A stretch of DNA of 64,000 nt from an uncultured Glaciecola sp. (lineage in GTDB: Bacteria; Pseudomonadota; Gammaproteobacteria; Enterobacterales; Alteromonadaceae), in contig CAKZLI010000001.1 in NCBI GenBank assembly GCA_937125395.1, positions 1 to 64,000 of the forward strand, in the 5' to 3' direction. The notes under the pieces were generated by a model. The model had not been told where the DNA came from. It searched no databases and saw only the letters and a program-made list of their open reading frames with translations. Shown here piece by piece: positions 22,745 through 31,680 of this stretch; the stretch's first letter is position 1, and the number at the start of each line of letters is the position of its first letter. A program made the translations under genes and the position numbers.

Positions 22745-25352
22745 CAATTTTTTCCACGAGCATGGCTTGATCAAACGGTTTAGACAAATGATCATTCATC
22801 CCTGCTGCAAAACATGCTTGGCGATGAGCGTCCATAGCATTGGCTGTCATCGCGATGATAGGGAGATCGGTGAGCGATAACGTCTGACGAATGTACTGTG
22901 TGGCAGTGATACCGTCCATGACAGGCATTTGCATATCCATTAATATGACATGAAATTTATGGGGATGGTCGCGTAATATGTTGACCGCTAGCTGACCATT
23001 TTCGACTACAAACACGTGTGCATTAAGGCTTATCAGCATATTGGTGACTACCTCTTGGTTAATAAAATTATCCTCTACCAATAAAATATCATAGCCCTGC
23101 AAATCCAGTTTTGCCGGTGGTGCCACCGCGGTATTATGCGTTTCTTGGTCGACAATGCGCGTTAATATTTCATCAAATAACACCGATGGCGACAACGGCT
23201 TCACAAAATGTCCATCAATCAGTTGTAACTGTGCCGCTGTAAATGCAGTGCTCAAGTCAGACGATAAAGTGATCAACAAGTAGATCAGCGGTTTATCAGC
23301 TTCGATAATTTGTGCGTTTAATTGTGCAAGCTCACGCCAGGTTTGTTCATTGACTTCAGGCTTATCGACTAATATCACATCTACTGATTGTGTAGGGCGA
23401 AGTGCATAGTCATTGGTGATCTCCAGTAAACGCTCGATACACGAGGCAGGGGTAGTTTTCCAACCAAAGTTCTCACACATGCGTTTTAAAATATTATTAC
23501 CGATGGTGTTATTCGAGAAAATCACCACGTGTAAATTTTGCATGACTTTTTGATTTACCGAAGAGGTCATGGCATTACTTAAATGATTGGGCTGAAAATT
23601 ACTGGCCTTGTCTAGTTGTAACTCAAACCAAAAGGTTGAGCCGACTAAGGGTTTGGATGTGACTTGTAATTTGCTCCCCATTAATTTTAACAAATTTTCA
23701 GTGATATTTAAGCCAAGCCCTGTGCCACCATATTTTTTGTTGGTTTCCATACTGGCTTGCTCAAAACTATTAAAGATGCGATTGATTTGTTCATCATTCA
23801 GGCCGATGCCTGAATCGCTGATTTCAAAGCGCAGGGTAACCTTTTTTTCGGTTTCTGATTGGATTGTAACTTTGATTTTGACAAAGCCTTCTTCGGTAAA
23901 TTTGATCGCGTTGTTAGCAATATTCACCAAGATTTGACGAAGCCGTATCTCATCACACATCACTAACATATCCACCGCAGGCTCGATGTCGAGCCATAGC
24001 TCTAAGCGCTTTTCGTTTAATGAGCTCGACATCAAAATACCAATATCTTGGATCATGGTTTCTAATGAAAATGCTGTTGGGTGCAGGACTAATTTGTTAG
24101 CTTCAAGCTTACTAAAATCCAAGATGTCATTGAGAATTTGCGCTAACAGCTGCGTAGATTTAAGGCCATTATCAGCAAACCCTTGTTGTTTTTTGTTTAA
24201 CGGTTCGAGGGTGAGTAACTGGAAAAACCCCATAATACCGTTAAGAGGGGTGCGGATTTCATGACTCATATTGGCTAAAAATTTAGATTTTACCGATAAG
24301 GCACGTTGAGCTTGAAAATTCGCTTTGTCGGCTTTTTCACGTTGTTGGGCTAGATCAACTAGTGTCGTAAAGACCCATAACATCATGCCTAAAAAGACCA
24401 ACGCACAACTAATCACAATCCATAAATAGGTATTACTGATCAATGACGTGACAAACGGGACATCCCGCTTTAATGGGTACGTATAAAATAACTGCGGCAA
24501 CTCGGTGCTTGCCCCTGCAGGAGTAAAGAGTAACTTACCAAACAACCATTCATCATCAGTTTGTACCGTGTAAGAATCCGTTTGATTGAGTTTAAACCAA
24601 AATCGAGGTCGTTCCGCGCTTAACGTCGATTGTTTGTTATCAAGGAGCCATCCCCAGTTTTTGGTTGTGTCATTGCTGTGTAGATAAAATCCATGTTTGT
24701 TAATCAGGCTCAAGCGGGTATCGATCAGTGAATCCAGATTAGAAAATAACCCCACGCACAAGTAATTGATCACCAAAATGCCTTGCTTTTGGTTGGGCTC
24801 GCCAAATTTGCTGACAAAGCGAATAGTCGGACGAATCGGGCGTTCAATCTCACCAAACTCTTGGTTTAAATCAAAATCAGATACTTTGATCCCGTCTTTG
24901 GGCAGTGACAGGCCGTTTTTAACATAGGGGCGGTCGAGCTTGTTTTGTAGTTCGGTAGTTTCAATGATTTCGTTGGTTGTCGAATCTCGCTCTACGCGGA
25001 TCAGCTCCACGCCATTAGTGTCAATATAGCGGATTTGTTGAAAATTAGGGTGTGCGTCGAGCATATTAGACCAAGACGCAACGACTTCACGTCTGTTGAT
25101 ATCGGTGTTGCTCTCAAGAAATGCCAAAATGTTTTTTTCATTACGCAAGCGCACAAGATTACGCTCAACCGTTAATAACTCGCCCTCAATCTCATTTTTA
25201 AGGAGATTAACTTGGTATTTAACTTGGTTGACTTTTTGTAATGCGTTGTCTGTTTCATCTTCTTTGATTTCGACATACAACACCGTCATCAACAGACCTA
25301 GCACGAGGCATGTTGGAACAAATAACTGCCAAAACAATAATTGCTGTTTCAT
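22719..25352 (-). CDS. Hybrid sensor histidine kinase with two receiver domains
   Basis: 877 residues from the ATG at 25352; 32 further upstream codons are open but lack protein character. Membrane helix at about 8-27, a roughly 280-residue periplasmic region that looks Cache-like, second helix at about 308-332, HisKA with phospho-acceptor H364 (SHEIRTPLNGI), and HATPase with GTGLGLNI. A first receiver domain follows in which the usual acidic pair is lost (VVIFSNN), though a VDK aspartate and a KPLSP lysine remain. The last is an intact receiver (LLVEDNFINQEV, LMDMQMPVMDG, SKPF). No partner response regulator is adjacent. A free Hpt-domain protein is encoded at 36012. Confidence 0.9.
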   Translation of the reverse strand: MKQQLLFWQLFVPTCLVLGLLMTVLYVEIKEDETDNALQKVNQVKYQVNLLKNEIEGELLTVERNLVRLRNEKNILAFLESNTDINRREVVASWSNMLDAHPNFQQIRYIDTNGVELIRVERDSTTNEIIETTELQNKLDRPYVKNGLSLPKDGIKVSDFDLNQEFGEIERPIRPTIRFVSKFGEPNQKQGILVINYLCVGLFSNLDSLIDTRLSLINKHGFYLHSNDTTKNWGWLLDNKQSTLSAERPRFWFKLNQTDSYTVQTDDEWLFGKLLFTPAGASTELPQLFYTYPLKRDVPFVTSLISNTYLWIVISCALVFLGMMLWVFTTLVDLAQQREKADKANFQAQRALSVKSKFLANMSHEIRTPLNGIMGFFQLLTLEPLNKKQQGFADNGLKSTQLLAQILNDILDFSKLEANKLVLHPTAFSLETMIQDIGILMSSSLNEKRLELWLDIEPAVDMLVMCDEIRLRQILVNIANNAIKFTEEGFVKIKVTIQSETEKKVTLRFEISDSGIGLNDEQINRIFNSFEQASMETNKKYGGTGLGLNITENLLKLMGSKLQVTSKPLVGSTFWFELQLDKASNFQPNHLSNAMTSSVNQKVMQNLHVVIFSNNTIGNNILKRMCENFGWKTTPASCIERLLEITNDYALRPTQSVDVILVDKPEVNEQTWRELAQLNAQIIEADKPLIYLLITLSSDLSTAFTAAQLQLIDGHFVKPLSPSVLFDEILTRIVDQETHNTAVAPPAKLDLQGYDILLVEDNFINQEVVTNMLISLNAHVFVVENGQLAVNILRDHPHKFHVILMDMQMPVMDGITATQYIRQTLSLTDLPIIAMTANAMDAHRQACFAAGMNDHLSKPFDQAMLVEKIVSNVSIEV

Positions 25353-25507
25353 TTCACTCTCTGTGGCACTCTGTGATTGACAAAAGCGATGAAAATTATT
25401 TTTATTTTCAATTATATGAGTAATTGATGCATTAACTGTATACGACAACTACGACTTTTGCCTAATATTTATACTTTTATCTATATTGAAGGTGTGATGA
25501 TTGGTTA

Positions 25508-25597
25508 TCAAGGATCATATTCCACTGGAGAAATGTTACCCATCTTTGCATGTCGTCGCTTTTGATTATACAACAGTTCTATGCAGTCAATGATATC
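25508..25597 (-). pseudogene. IS3-family transposase (OrfB) C-terminal remnant
   Basis: On the complement, about 30 codons read DIIDCIELLYNQKRRHAKMGNISPVEYDP followed by TGA, given here only to mark the motif in parts: IELLYNQKRRH and GNISPVEYD. This is the recognisable end of IS3-type integrase-core transposases (xYNxxRRHxxxGxxSPxEF). No start, no DDE core and no terminal repeats are visible, so it is a fragment. It shows that this gap has received mobile DNA before. Confidence 0.75.
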
Positions 25598-25619
25598 GGT
25601 ACTTAAAACACCGATATCA
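25591..25619. repeat. Perfect 10-bp inverted repeat (9-nt loop)
   Basis: TGATATCGGT (25591-25600) and ACCGATATCA (25610-25619) form a perfect stem. It begins at the point where similarity to the transposase stops, so it may be a scar of the rearrangement, a protein site, or a terminator-like structure; no T-tract follows on either strand. Confidence 0.6.
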
Positions 25620-25649
25620 ACATGCTTTGAAACCCACACAGGTTTAATT

Positions 25650-25757
25650 TTGAAGGTTTTCACGGCGATCAGCGCCGTATAAAAATAAAATAGTAAACTA
25701 AGTCTATATGTGTTAGTTTATGCACATTGAATTTCACGGCGAATAGCGCCGTAAAAT
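25650..25757 (+). promoter_or_regulatory. Promoter with paired operator repeats upstream of the AbiEi-like gene
   Basis: Two near-identical hairpin motifs lie upstream of the gene. TTCACGGCGATCAGCGCCGTA has stem 25662-25667/25673-25678, and TTCACGGCGAATAGCGCCGTA has stem 25736-25741/25747-25752. Their centres are 74 bp apart. Each is followed by an A/T-rich -10-like block (TATAAA 25678; TAAAAT 25752). TTGAAT at 25727 with TAAAAT at 25752 (19-bp gap) places the second repeat between -35 and -10. A third perfect inverted repeat, TAAACTAA/TTAGTTTA (25694-25701/25713-25720), lies between them. AbiEi antitoxins are known to repress their own promoter through paired inverted repeats, which fits. 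Confidence 0.65.
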
Positions 25758-25790
25758 AATTAATTATTAAACTCCTGAAAGGCTTTTAGC

Positions 25791-26624
25791 TTGGTTGATA
25801 ATACAACTTTAGAAGATGGTGCTGTAAAAGAGACTTATAAACAGTCACTTAAAGAGCTTTTGCCCTATGGTATGCTTGCCACTAAAAAGTGGCTTGCTGA
25901 GCAAGGGCTAAGTGCACACGCATTAGATAATGCAGTTAAAACAGAAACCTTGTTGTTGTTGGCGTCAGGTGTGTATAGCCAATATACTCGCTCTATAAGC
26001 TGGGAAGGGGTTGTAGCGTCCATGCAGCGCATGGAACAAAAAAGTGATAGCGAACTCCCCTCTGAAATAGTGGGTGGATTATCGGCGTTAGCATTGTCTG
26101 GTATGTCGCAATATTTGGCGTTAGGTAGTAAATCGCATGTACATTTATATGCGCAAGAAAAACTGCCAACATGGTTGGCGCGCTTGTCTCTTCCAGCCAC
26201 ATTTGAAGGACACAGCACAAATAAGCTATGGCCAGAAGAATTATTGCAAAACAAGGTATTTGTTAAAGAACATAGTTGGGAGCAGGAATTACCGCCTGTT
26301 TATTTTTCTTGCCCCGAAAAAGCAATATTTGAGGTGCTACTTAATGTGCCTGATGCTGTCAGCTTTGAACACGCAGATGAATTGATGCAAGGTTTGGTTA
26401 ACTTATCACCTAGAAAACTAGATAAGCTTTTAACCGCGTGTAAAAACGTAAAGGTAAAACGGCTCTTTTTTTGGTTAGCTAAACGCCAAAACTATCCGTG
26501 GTTTAAAAAGCTAGACGAAACTAGCTACGATTTAGGCTCAGGTAAACGTGTCGTCGCTAAAGGCGGTAAGTTAGATAATGATTATTTGATCACAGTGCCA
26601 GCACATATGATCGACAGTGAATAA
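25791..26624 (+). CDS. AbiEi-family type IV antitoxin/transcriptional repressor, without AbiEii
   Basis: 277 residues from a TTG at 25791, with AAAGG eight bases before it; the next ATG (25872) would cut the winged helix. The N-terminal winged-helix region reads ELLPYGMLATKKWLAEQGLSA. Then come GGLSALALSGMSQYLALG, VHLYAQEKLPTWLARL, CPEKAIFEVL and VKVKRLFFWLAKRQNYPWFKKL, ending LGSGKRVVAKGGKL. This is the full-length pattern of COG5340/AbiEi_3 proteins. The partner toxin AbiEii (nucleotidyltransferase) normally follows directly, but 272 bases of non-coding DNA and then prfC follow here. So this is a solitary antitoxin or a repressor with another target. Its operator-like repeats are preserved. 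Confidence 0.85.
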   Translation: MVDNTTLEDGAVKETYKQSLKELLPYGMLATKKWLAEQGLSAHALDNAVKTETLLLLASGVYSQYTRSISWEGVVASMQRMEQKSDSELPSEIVGGLSALALSGMSQYLALGSKSHVHLYAQEKLPTWLARLSLPATFEGHSTNKLWPEELLQNKVFVKEHSWEQELPPVYFSCPEKAIFEVLLNVPDAVSFEHADELMQGLVNLSPRKLDKLLTACKNVKVKRLFFWLAKRQNYPWFKKLDETSYDLGSGKRVVAKGGKLDNDYLITVPAHMIDSE

Positions 26625-26896
26625 ATAAAACGAGCCAACGATTTAATACGGACAGCGCACGGATGGATAGAACAAGTATATATTACAAGCAAGTGCAATT
26701 GCCCATACAGGTAATCCCTTTTGTCGCGCAGCAATTTTGCTAGAATAGCGCATTTAATTTTCATCGCTTTGATGGGAGGTTTTGCTGGCTGAAGGCCTTG
26801 GCAAAGACTTGCACTCTTTATTGAGTGATACATTGGGGCTTAGAGTTAACTTTATTTTTTTGTACAAATTGTTGTACAAAATAGGATTTAGAACAG

Positions 26897-28480
26897 ATGG
26901 CAAATGCCGAATTTCTCAACGAAATCAACAAGCGAAGAACTTTCGCTATCATCTCGCATCCCGATGCAGGTAAAACAACCATCACCGAAAAAGTGTTATT
27001 GTTCGGCAATGCCTTACAAAAAGCCGGTACGGTAAAAGGCAAAAAATCTGGGCAACATGCCAAATCAGATTGGATGGAAATGGAAAAAGAACGGGGCATC
27101 TCGGTGACAACATCGGTTATGCAGTTCCCGTATGCTGATCATTTAGTCAATCTGCTTGATACACCAGGACATGAAGACTTCTCCGAAGATACCTATCGCA
27201 CACTGACTGCGGTCGATTCATGCTTGATGGTCATTGATGCAGCAAAAGGGGTTGAAGCACGTACCATTAAGTTAATGGAAGTTACGCGTTTGCGTGACAC
27301 GCCAATTATTACTTTTATGAATAAATTAGACCGTGATACCCGCGATCCAATTGATTTGATGGACGAGGTTGAAGAGATCCTCAATATTAAATGCGCGCCG
27401 ATTACTTGGCCAATCGGTATGGGTAAAGAGTTCAAAGGTGTGTATCACTTACTCCGCGATGAAACGATTCTATATAAAACCGGTATGGGTCACACCATTC
27501 AAGATGGCAATGTGATCAAAGGTTTAAATAACCCTGAGCTGGATGAAGCTATCGGCGTTTACGCCCAAGAGTTGCGTGACATGCTTGAGCTAGTGCAAGG
27601 TGCATCGCATGAGTTCAATCAAGCCGAGTTTTTAGCTGGCGAGCTCACCCCTGTATTCTTTGGTACTGCGTTGGGTAACTATGGTGTGGACCACATGCTC
27701 GATGGATTAATTGAGTGGGCGCCGAAACCGCAACCGCGCACGACAGAAGTACGTGATATTGCCGCCGAAGAAGAAAAATTCTCCGGTTTTGTGTTTAAAA
27801 TTCAAGCCAATATGGACCCCAAACATCGTGACCGTATTGCGTTTTGTCGCATTGTATCGGGCAAGTACGAAAAAGGCATGAAAATGCGTCATACGCGGAT
27901 TGGCAAAGATGTGCGTGTATCCGATGCGTTGACTTTTTTAGCTGGCGATCGCTCATTACTCGAAGAGGCATATGCAGGTGATATCATTGGCTTGCATAAC
28001 CATGGCTCAATTCGGATTGGTGATACCTTTAGCGCGGGTGAAAACATTCGTTTCTCTGGTATTCCAAATTTTGCTCCGGAGCTATTTAAGCGTATCAGGC
28101 TCAAAGATCCCCTTAAGATGAAGCAATTGCAAAAAGGCCTGATCCAGCTTTCAGAGGAAGGGGCCGTACAAGTATTTAGACCATTGATGAACAACGATTT
28201 AATCGTTGGTGCGGTGGGTGTATTGCAGTTTGATGTGGTCGTTGCACGCTTAAAAGCCGAGTACAATGTAGACGCAATTTATGAGCATGTCTCCGTTGCT
28301 ACTGCACGTTGGGTATATGGCGATGATCGTCAAATCGATGATTTTAGACGTAAAGCACAAGTTAATCTGGCCCTCGATGGTGGTGACAACTTAACTTATA
28401 TCGCACCGACAATGGTGAATTTATCATTAGCATTAGAGCGCTATCCTGATATTAAATTTACTGCCACACGTGAACAATAG
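26897..28480 (+). CDS. prfC: Peptide chain release factor 3
   Basis: 527 residues, normal RF3 length. Translational GTPase that recycles RF1/RF2 from the ribosome. G1 is [14 protein letters not shown]3 [15 protein letters not shown]4 NKLDRD, and the [21 protein letters not shown] switch region is typical. It starts at ATG 26897 with AGGA upstream. A promoter-like TGCTAGAAT lies about 160 nt upstream (26738-26746), and a direct repeat TTGTACAA occurs twice just before the start (26863-26880). Confidence 0.96.
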   Translation: MANAEFLNEINKRRTFAIISHPDAGKTTITEKVLLFGNALQKAGTVKGKKSGQHAKSDWMEMEKERGISVTTSVMQFPYADHLVNLLDTPGHEDFSEDTYRTLTAVDSCLMVIDAAKGVEARTIKLMEVTRLRDTPIITFMNKLDRDTRDPIDLMDEVEEILNIKCAPITWPIGMGKEFKGVYHLLRDETILYKTGMGHTIQDGNVIKGLNNPELDEAIGVYAQELRDMLELVQGASHEFNQAEFLAGELTPVFFGTALGNYGVDHMLDGLIEWAPKPQPRTTEVRDIAAEEEKFSGFVFKIQANMDPKHRDRIAFCRIVSGKYEKGMKMRHTRIGKDVRVSDALTFLAGDRSLLEEAYAGDIIGLHNHGSIRIGDTFSAGENIRFSGIPNFAPELFKRIRLKDPLKMKQLQKGLIQLSEEGAVQVFRPLMNNDLIVGAVGVLQFDVVVARLKAEYNVDAIYEHVSVATARWVYGDDRQIDDFRRKAQVNLALDGGDNLTYIAPTMVNLSLALERYPDIKFTATREQ

Positions 28481-28563
28481 TATCGGCTAGTCCGGGCTAG
28501 TCCGACGTTGTGTTTTATTAACACACTAACTAACAACATATAAACAGCATTTAAAGAGCCATT

Positions 28564-30306
28564 ATGAATATTCAAGCATTACTAGTATCCCGATTTTCAG
28601 CTGCGTTAGCTCAACTTGACGCAGCCGGCGCGGCGGTTCCTGTGAGTAAAAGTACTCGCCCAGAATTTGGGGAATACCAGTTTAATGGTGCGATGGGTCT
28701 AGCCAAAATTAAACGCTGTCCACCTCGGGAAGTTGCTCAGCAGATCCTCGATGTGGTCGAACTTGATGATATTGCTGCACGCTGTGAGATCGCTGGACCG
28801 GGGTTTATTAATATCCATTTAGCGCCAGCATGGCTGGCACAGCAAGCGCAAATCACATTAGCCGATGAACGCTTAGCTATCCCTAAACAACCCCAGCAGC
28901 ATATTGTGGTGGATTATTCTGCGCCTAACCTTGCTAAAGAAATGCATGTCGGGCATTTACGTTCGACTATTATCGGTGATGCGGTGGCTAAAGCGCTCGA
29001 ATTTATGGGGCATCATGTTATTCGCCAAAATCACATGGGGGATTGGGGAACTCAGTTTGGAATGCTCCTAGCGCACCTGAATGACCGTTTGCAAGCCAAT
29101 GAAGTGGCTGAAACTGCGTTGTCAGACCTTGAGGATTTTTATCGTGCAGCCAAAGTACGCTTTGATGAAGAAGAAGGGTTTGCTGACCGGGCGCGTCAAT
29201 ACGTTGTCAAATTACAAGGCGGCGATGCGCAATGTTTAGCGTTATGGCAGAATTTTATTGATGTATCTATTACCCACTCAGAAGAAATATACAGCAAGCT
29301 AGGAGTGAGTTTACAGCGCACTGATGTCATGGGCGAGTCTGCGTACAACCCGGATTTGCCCAATGTGATCAGTGAATTACAAGCACAAGGTGTAGTGGTC
29401 GAGGATGCCGGCGCTCAAGTCGCATTTTTGGATGAGTTAGCGGATAAAAACGGTAAGCCAGCCGTATACATTGTGCAAAAATCCGGTGGCGGCTATTTGT
29501 ATGCGACCACAGATTTAGCCGCTATTCGGTATCGTAAAACACAGTTAAATGCATCGCGCACGCTTATTTTTACTGATGCCCGTCAAGCACTGCATTTTAA
29601 ACAAACCGAAATCGTAGCCCGTAAAGCCGGATTCTTAGCCGATACCGACCGCTATCAACATTGCCCATTTGGCATGATGTTGGGCAAAGATGGCAAGCCA
29701 TTTAAGACTCGCACCGGGGGAACGGTTAAATTAGTTGACTTGTTAGATGAGTCAATTGAACGAGCCGATGCGTTGTTGCAAACCCGTGAAAATGATTTTT
29801 CAACAGACACTTTGGCATTGATGGCGCAACAAATTGGGATCAGTGCAGTTAAATACGCCGATTTAAGTAAAAGTCGTACGACAGATTATATTTTTGACTG
29901 GGATACGATGTTGAGCTTTGAAGGCAATACTGCGCCGTATTTACAATATGCCTACACGCGTATTCAGAGTATTTTTAGTAAAGCAGGGATCACTCCGGCT
30001 GAATTAAGCGCATCGGCAGTCCCGATCCAGATCGAGGCAGATCAAGAAAAAGCGTTAGTGACTAAGCTATTACAGTATCAAGATACCTTGGAGCAAATGG
30101 TCGATGATGCAACACCGCATTTGTTATGTACTTATATCTATGAATTGGCAAGTTTGTTTATGAAGTTTTATGAAGCTTGTCCAATTTTAAAAGATACGGT
30201 CAGTGAATCAGATCGTCAATCTCGTTTAGCATTATGTTTATTAACTAGTCGGACAATGAAAAATGGGTTAGATATTTTAGGTATTGCCACACTGGATAAA
30301 ATGTAA
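28564..30306 (+). CDS. argS: Arginyl-tRNA synthetase
   Basis: 580 residues, class I aminoacyl-tRNA synthetase. Arg-specific N-terminal additional domain (DAAGAAVPVSKSTRPEFGEYQFN), the HIGH-equivalent HVGHLRSTIIGDAV, QNHMGDWGTQFG, FGMMLGKDGKPFKTRTGGTV at the KMSKS-equivalent position, and the DALR anticodon-binding C-terminus ending in GLDILGIATLDKM. Cytosolic, essential. The 83-base gap before it has an imperfect GGCTAGTCCG direct repeat (about 28486-28505) but no recognisable terminator. Confidence 0.96.
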   Translation: MNIQALLVSRFSAALAQLDAAGAAVPVSKSTRPEFGEYQFNGAMGLAKIKRCPPREVAQQILDVVELDDIAARCEIAGPGFINIHLAPAWLAQQAQITLADERLAIPKQPQQHIVVDYSAPNLAKEMHVGHLRSTIIGDAVAKALEFMGHHVIRQNHMGDWGTQFGMLLAHLNDRLQANEVAETALSDLEDFYRAAKVRFDEEEGFADRARQYVVKLQGGDAQCLALWQNFIDVSITHSEEIYSKLGVSLQRTDVMGESAYNPDLPNVISELQAQGVVVEDAGAQVAFLDELADKNGKPAVYIVQKSGGGYLYATTDLAAIRYRKTQLNASRTLIFTDARQALHFKQTEIVARKAGFLADTDRYQHCPFGMMLGKDGKPFKTRTGGTVKLVDLLDESIERADALLQTRENDFSTDTLALMAQQIGISAVKYADLSKSRTTDYIFDWDTMLSFEGNTAPYLQYAYTRIQSIFSKAGITPAELSASAVPIQIEADQEKALVTKLLQYQDTLEQMVDDATPHLLCTYIYELASLFMKFYEACPILKDTVSESDRQSRLALCLLTSRTMKNGLDILGIATLDKM

Positions 30307-30453
30307 ATCGACGTTGATATGCGTCTAAATGTTATTAAGGGTACAGGTTATTAACGTTTGTTTACAACTAACCGCCTAATTAAACAGTTTGTTTACAACA
30401 ATCATGGATATTCGTTCGTATACTCAATAGGAACTTACAAAAGGAAGAATATT

Positions 30454-30993
30454 ATGTTGACTAAATTAACGCAAAGTATGGTTGTTATCTTGTCCCTATC
30501 ATCAGCTGCTGTGTTTGCCAGCGAGCAAACCGCTGCTGATAACGCTAAACAAACACAGCAACAAGCGGGCGAAAACATTGAGCGCATTGATGTGACCGGT
30601 TCGGTGCCTCTGTTGTTTTATAAAGATGAAATGAAAAAAGCCGAATTGGATTTTTATGATGCGTTTAACGCGTTAAATGATAACAAAAAATATGCTATTA
30701 CCTGTCGTTTAGAACAGCGTCAATTATCCCGTATTAAATATCGAGTGTGTTATCCACAATACGTACTCAATAAAATGGCACAAGAAACCCAAGATATTTT
30801 ATCTTCTGGTGGTGCATATCCAACGTTAAAACAAATTGAATTTGCAGTAAAAGACGAACGTGCCGAATCGATGTTATATGTAGAAGAGTTAGTCAAAAAG
30901 AATCCGGCATTACTCGATAAATTAATTGCGTTAAATGAAAAGAAATCGCAATATGAAGAAAAACGTGCCCTCGCTTATCCTGATAATGATTAA
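30454..30993 (+). CDS. Secreted/periplasmic protein of unknown function
   Basis: 179 residues from the ATG at 30454 (AAGGAAG at 30441-30447); the open frame continues 32 codons upstream without a ribosome site. Signal peptide MLTKLTQSMVVILSLSSAAVFA with AFA/S-type cleavage. The mature part starts with a Gln-rich linker, then ERIDVTGSVPLLFYKDEM, followed by a helical, charged domain with two Cys (TCRLEQR... RVCYP) that could form a disulfide. I do not recognise a named family. IDVTGS resembles the start of TonB-receptor plug domains, but no plug or barrel follows. Confidence 0.7.
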   Translation: MLTKLTQSMVVILSLSSAAVFASEQTAADNAKQTQQQAGENIERIDVTGSVPLLFYKDEMKKAELDFYDAFNALNDNKKYAITCRLEQRQLSRIKYRVCYPQYVLNKMAQETQDILSSGGAYPTLKQIEFAVKDERAESMLYVEELVKKNPALLDKLIALNEKKSQYEEKRALAYPDND

Positions 30994-31060
30994 TCACATA
31001 CGATTGATTTATATGGATATAACGATGCGCAACCGAATCATCGTTTAAGGAACATTATCC

Positions 31061-31630
31061 ATGGCTAAATTACTGGCGTTTAGTGGCAGTTTACGTAAAG
31101 ACTCATATAACCAAGCGATTGTTACTTGCGCTGCACAAGGGGCTCAAGCCGCTGGTGCCGAGGTAACAGTCGTTCATTTAGCTGATTATATCGCTCCGTT
31201 ATTTTGTGAGGACCTAGAAGCACAATCAGGCATGCCGGAGCAAGCACGTGCGTTTAAGGCCTTGTTAACCAGTCATGACGGGGTGTTAATTGCTAGTCCA
31301 GAGTACAATTCAGCATTTAGCGCAGCATTAAAAAATGCCATTGATTGGGCCTCTCGCATGGATGAAGGTGAAACCCCTTTAGCGCCATTTAAAGGTAAAA
31401 GTGCCACACTGATGGCGGCATCACCCGGTGCATTAGGGGGGCTTCGCGGCTTGGTTAGTCTGCGTAGTTTACTCAGTAATTTAGGGATGCATGTCCATCC
31501 TACTCAGCAAGCTATCAGTAAAGTACATACCTTGGTCGATGAGCAGGGTGTAGTCAACGATGAAAAAACCATCACCAAGTTACATAAACTTGGTGCATTA
31601 GCTGCTAATTTTACTATCAATTTAACCTAG
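31061..31630 (+). CDS. NADPH-dependent FMN reductase family protein
   Basis: 189 residues, flavodoxin-like fold. The FMN phosphate loop is FSGSLRKDSYNQAI at 7-20, followed by SPEYNSAFSAALKNAIDWASR and the SPGALGGLRG loop, all standard for the FMN_red family (ChrR/azoreductase/YLR011w-like). It reduces FMN, quinones or metal oxyanions with NAD(P)H; the true substrate is unclear. AAGGA precedes the ATG. Single gene between the secreted protein and prfB. Confidence 0.88.
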   Translation: MAKLLAFSGSLRKDSYNQAIVTCAAQGAQAAGAEVTVVHLADYIAPLFCEDLEAQSGMPEQARAFKALLTSHDGVLIASPEYNSAFSAALKNAIDWASRMDEGETPLAPFKGKSATLMAASPGALGGLRGLVSLRSLLSNLGMHVHPTQQAISKVHTLVDEQGVVNDEKTITKLHKLGALAANFTINLT

Positions 31631-31680
31631 AATTCGCTAAAATCGCGCATCAAAATTGTAGCAACGATGCGCCTTTTATT

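Noticed and set aside
25662..25752. Two near-identical palindromic repeats as a mini CRISPR array
   Set aside because: Only two units, the spacer contains its own promoter-like sequence and palindrome, no cas genes, and the position before an AbiEi gene explains them as operators.
30454..30993. Calling the secreted protein a TonB-dependent receptor fragment
   Set aside because: Only the IDVTGS phrase matches; the remaining sequence has a clean helical character, normal length and stop, with no barrel remnants nearby.
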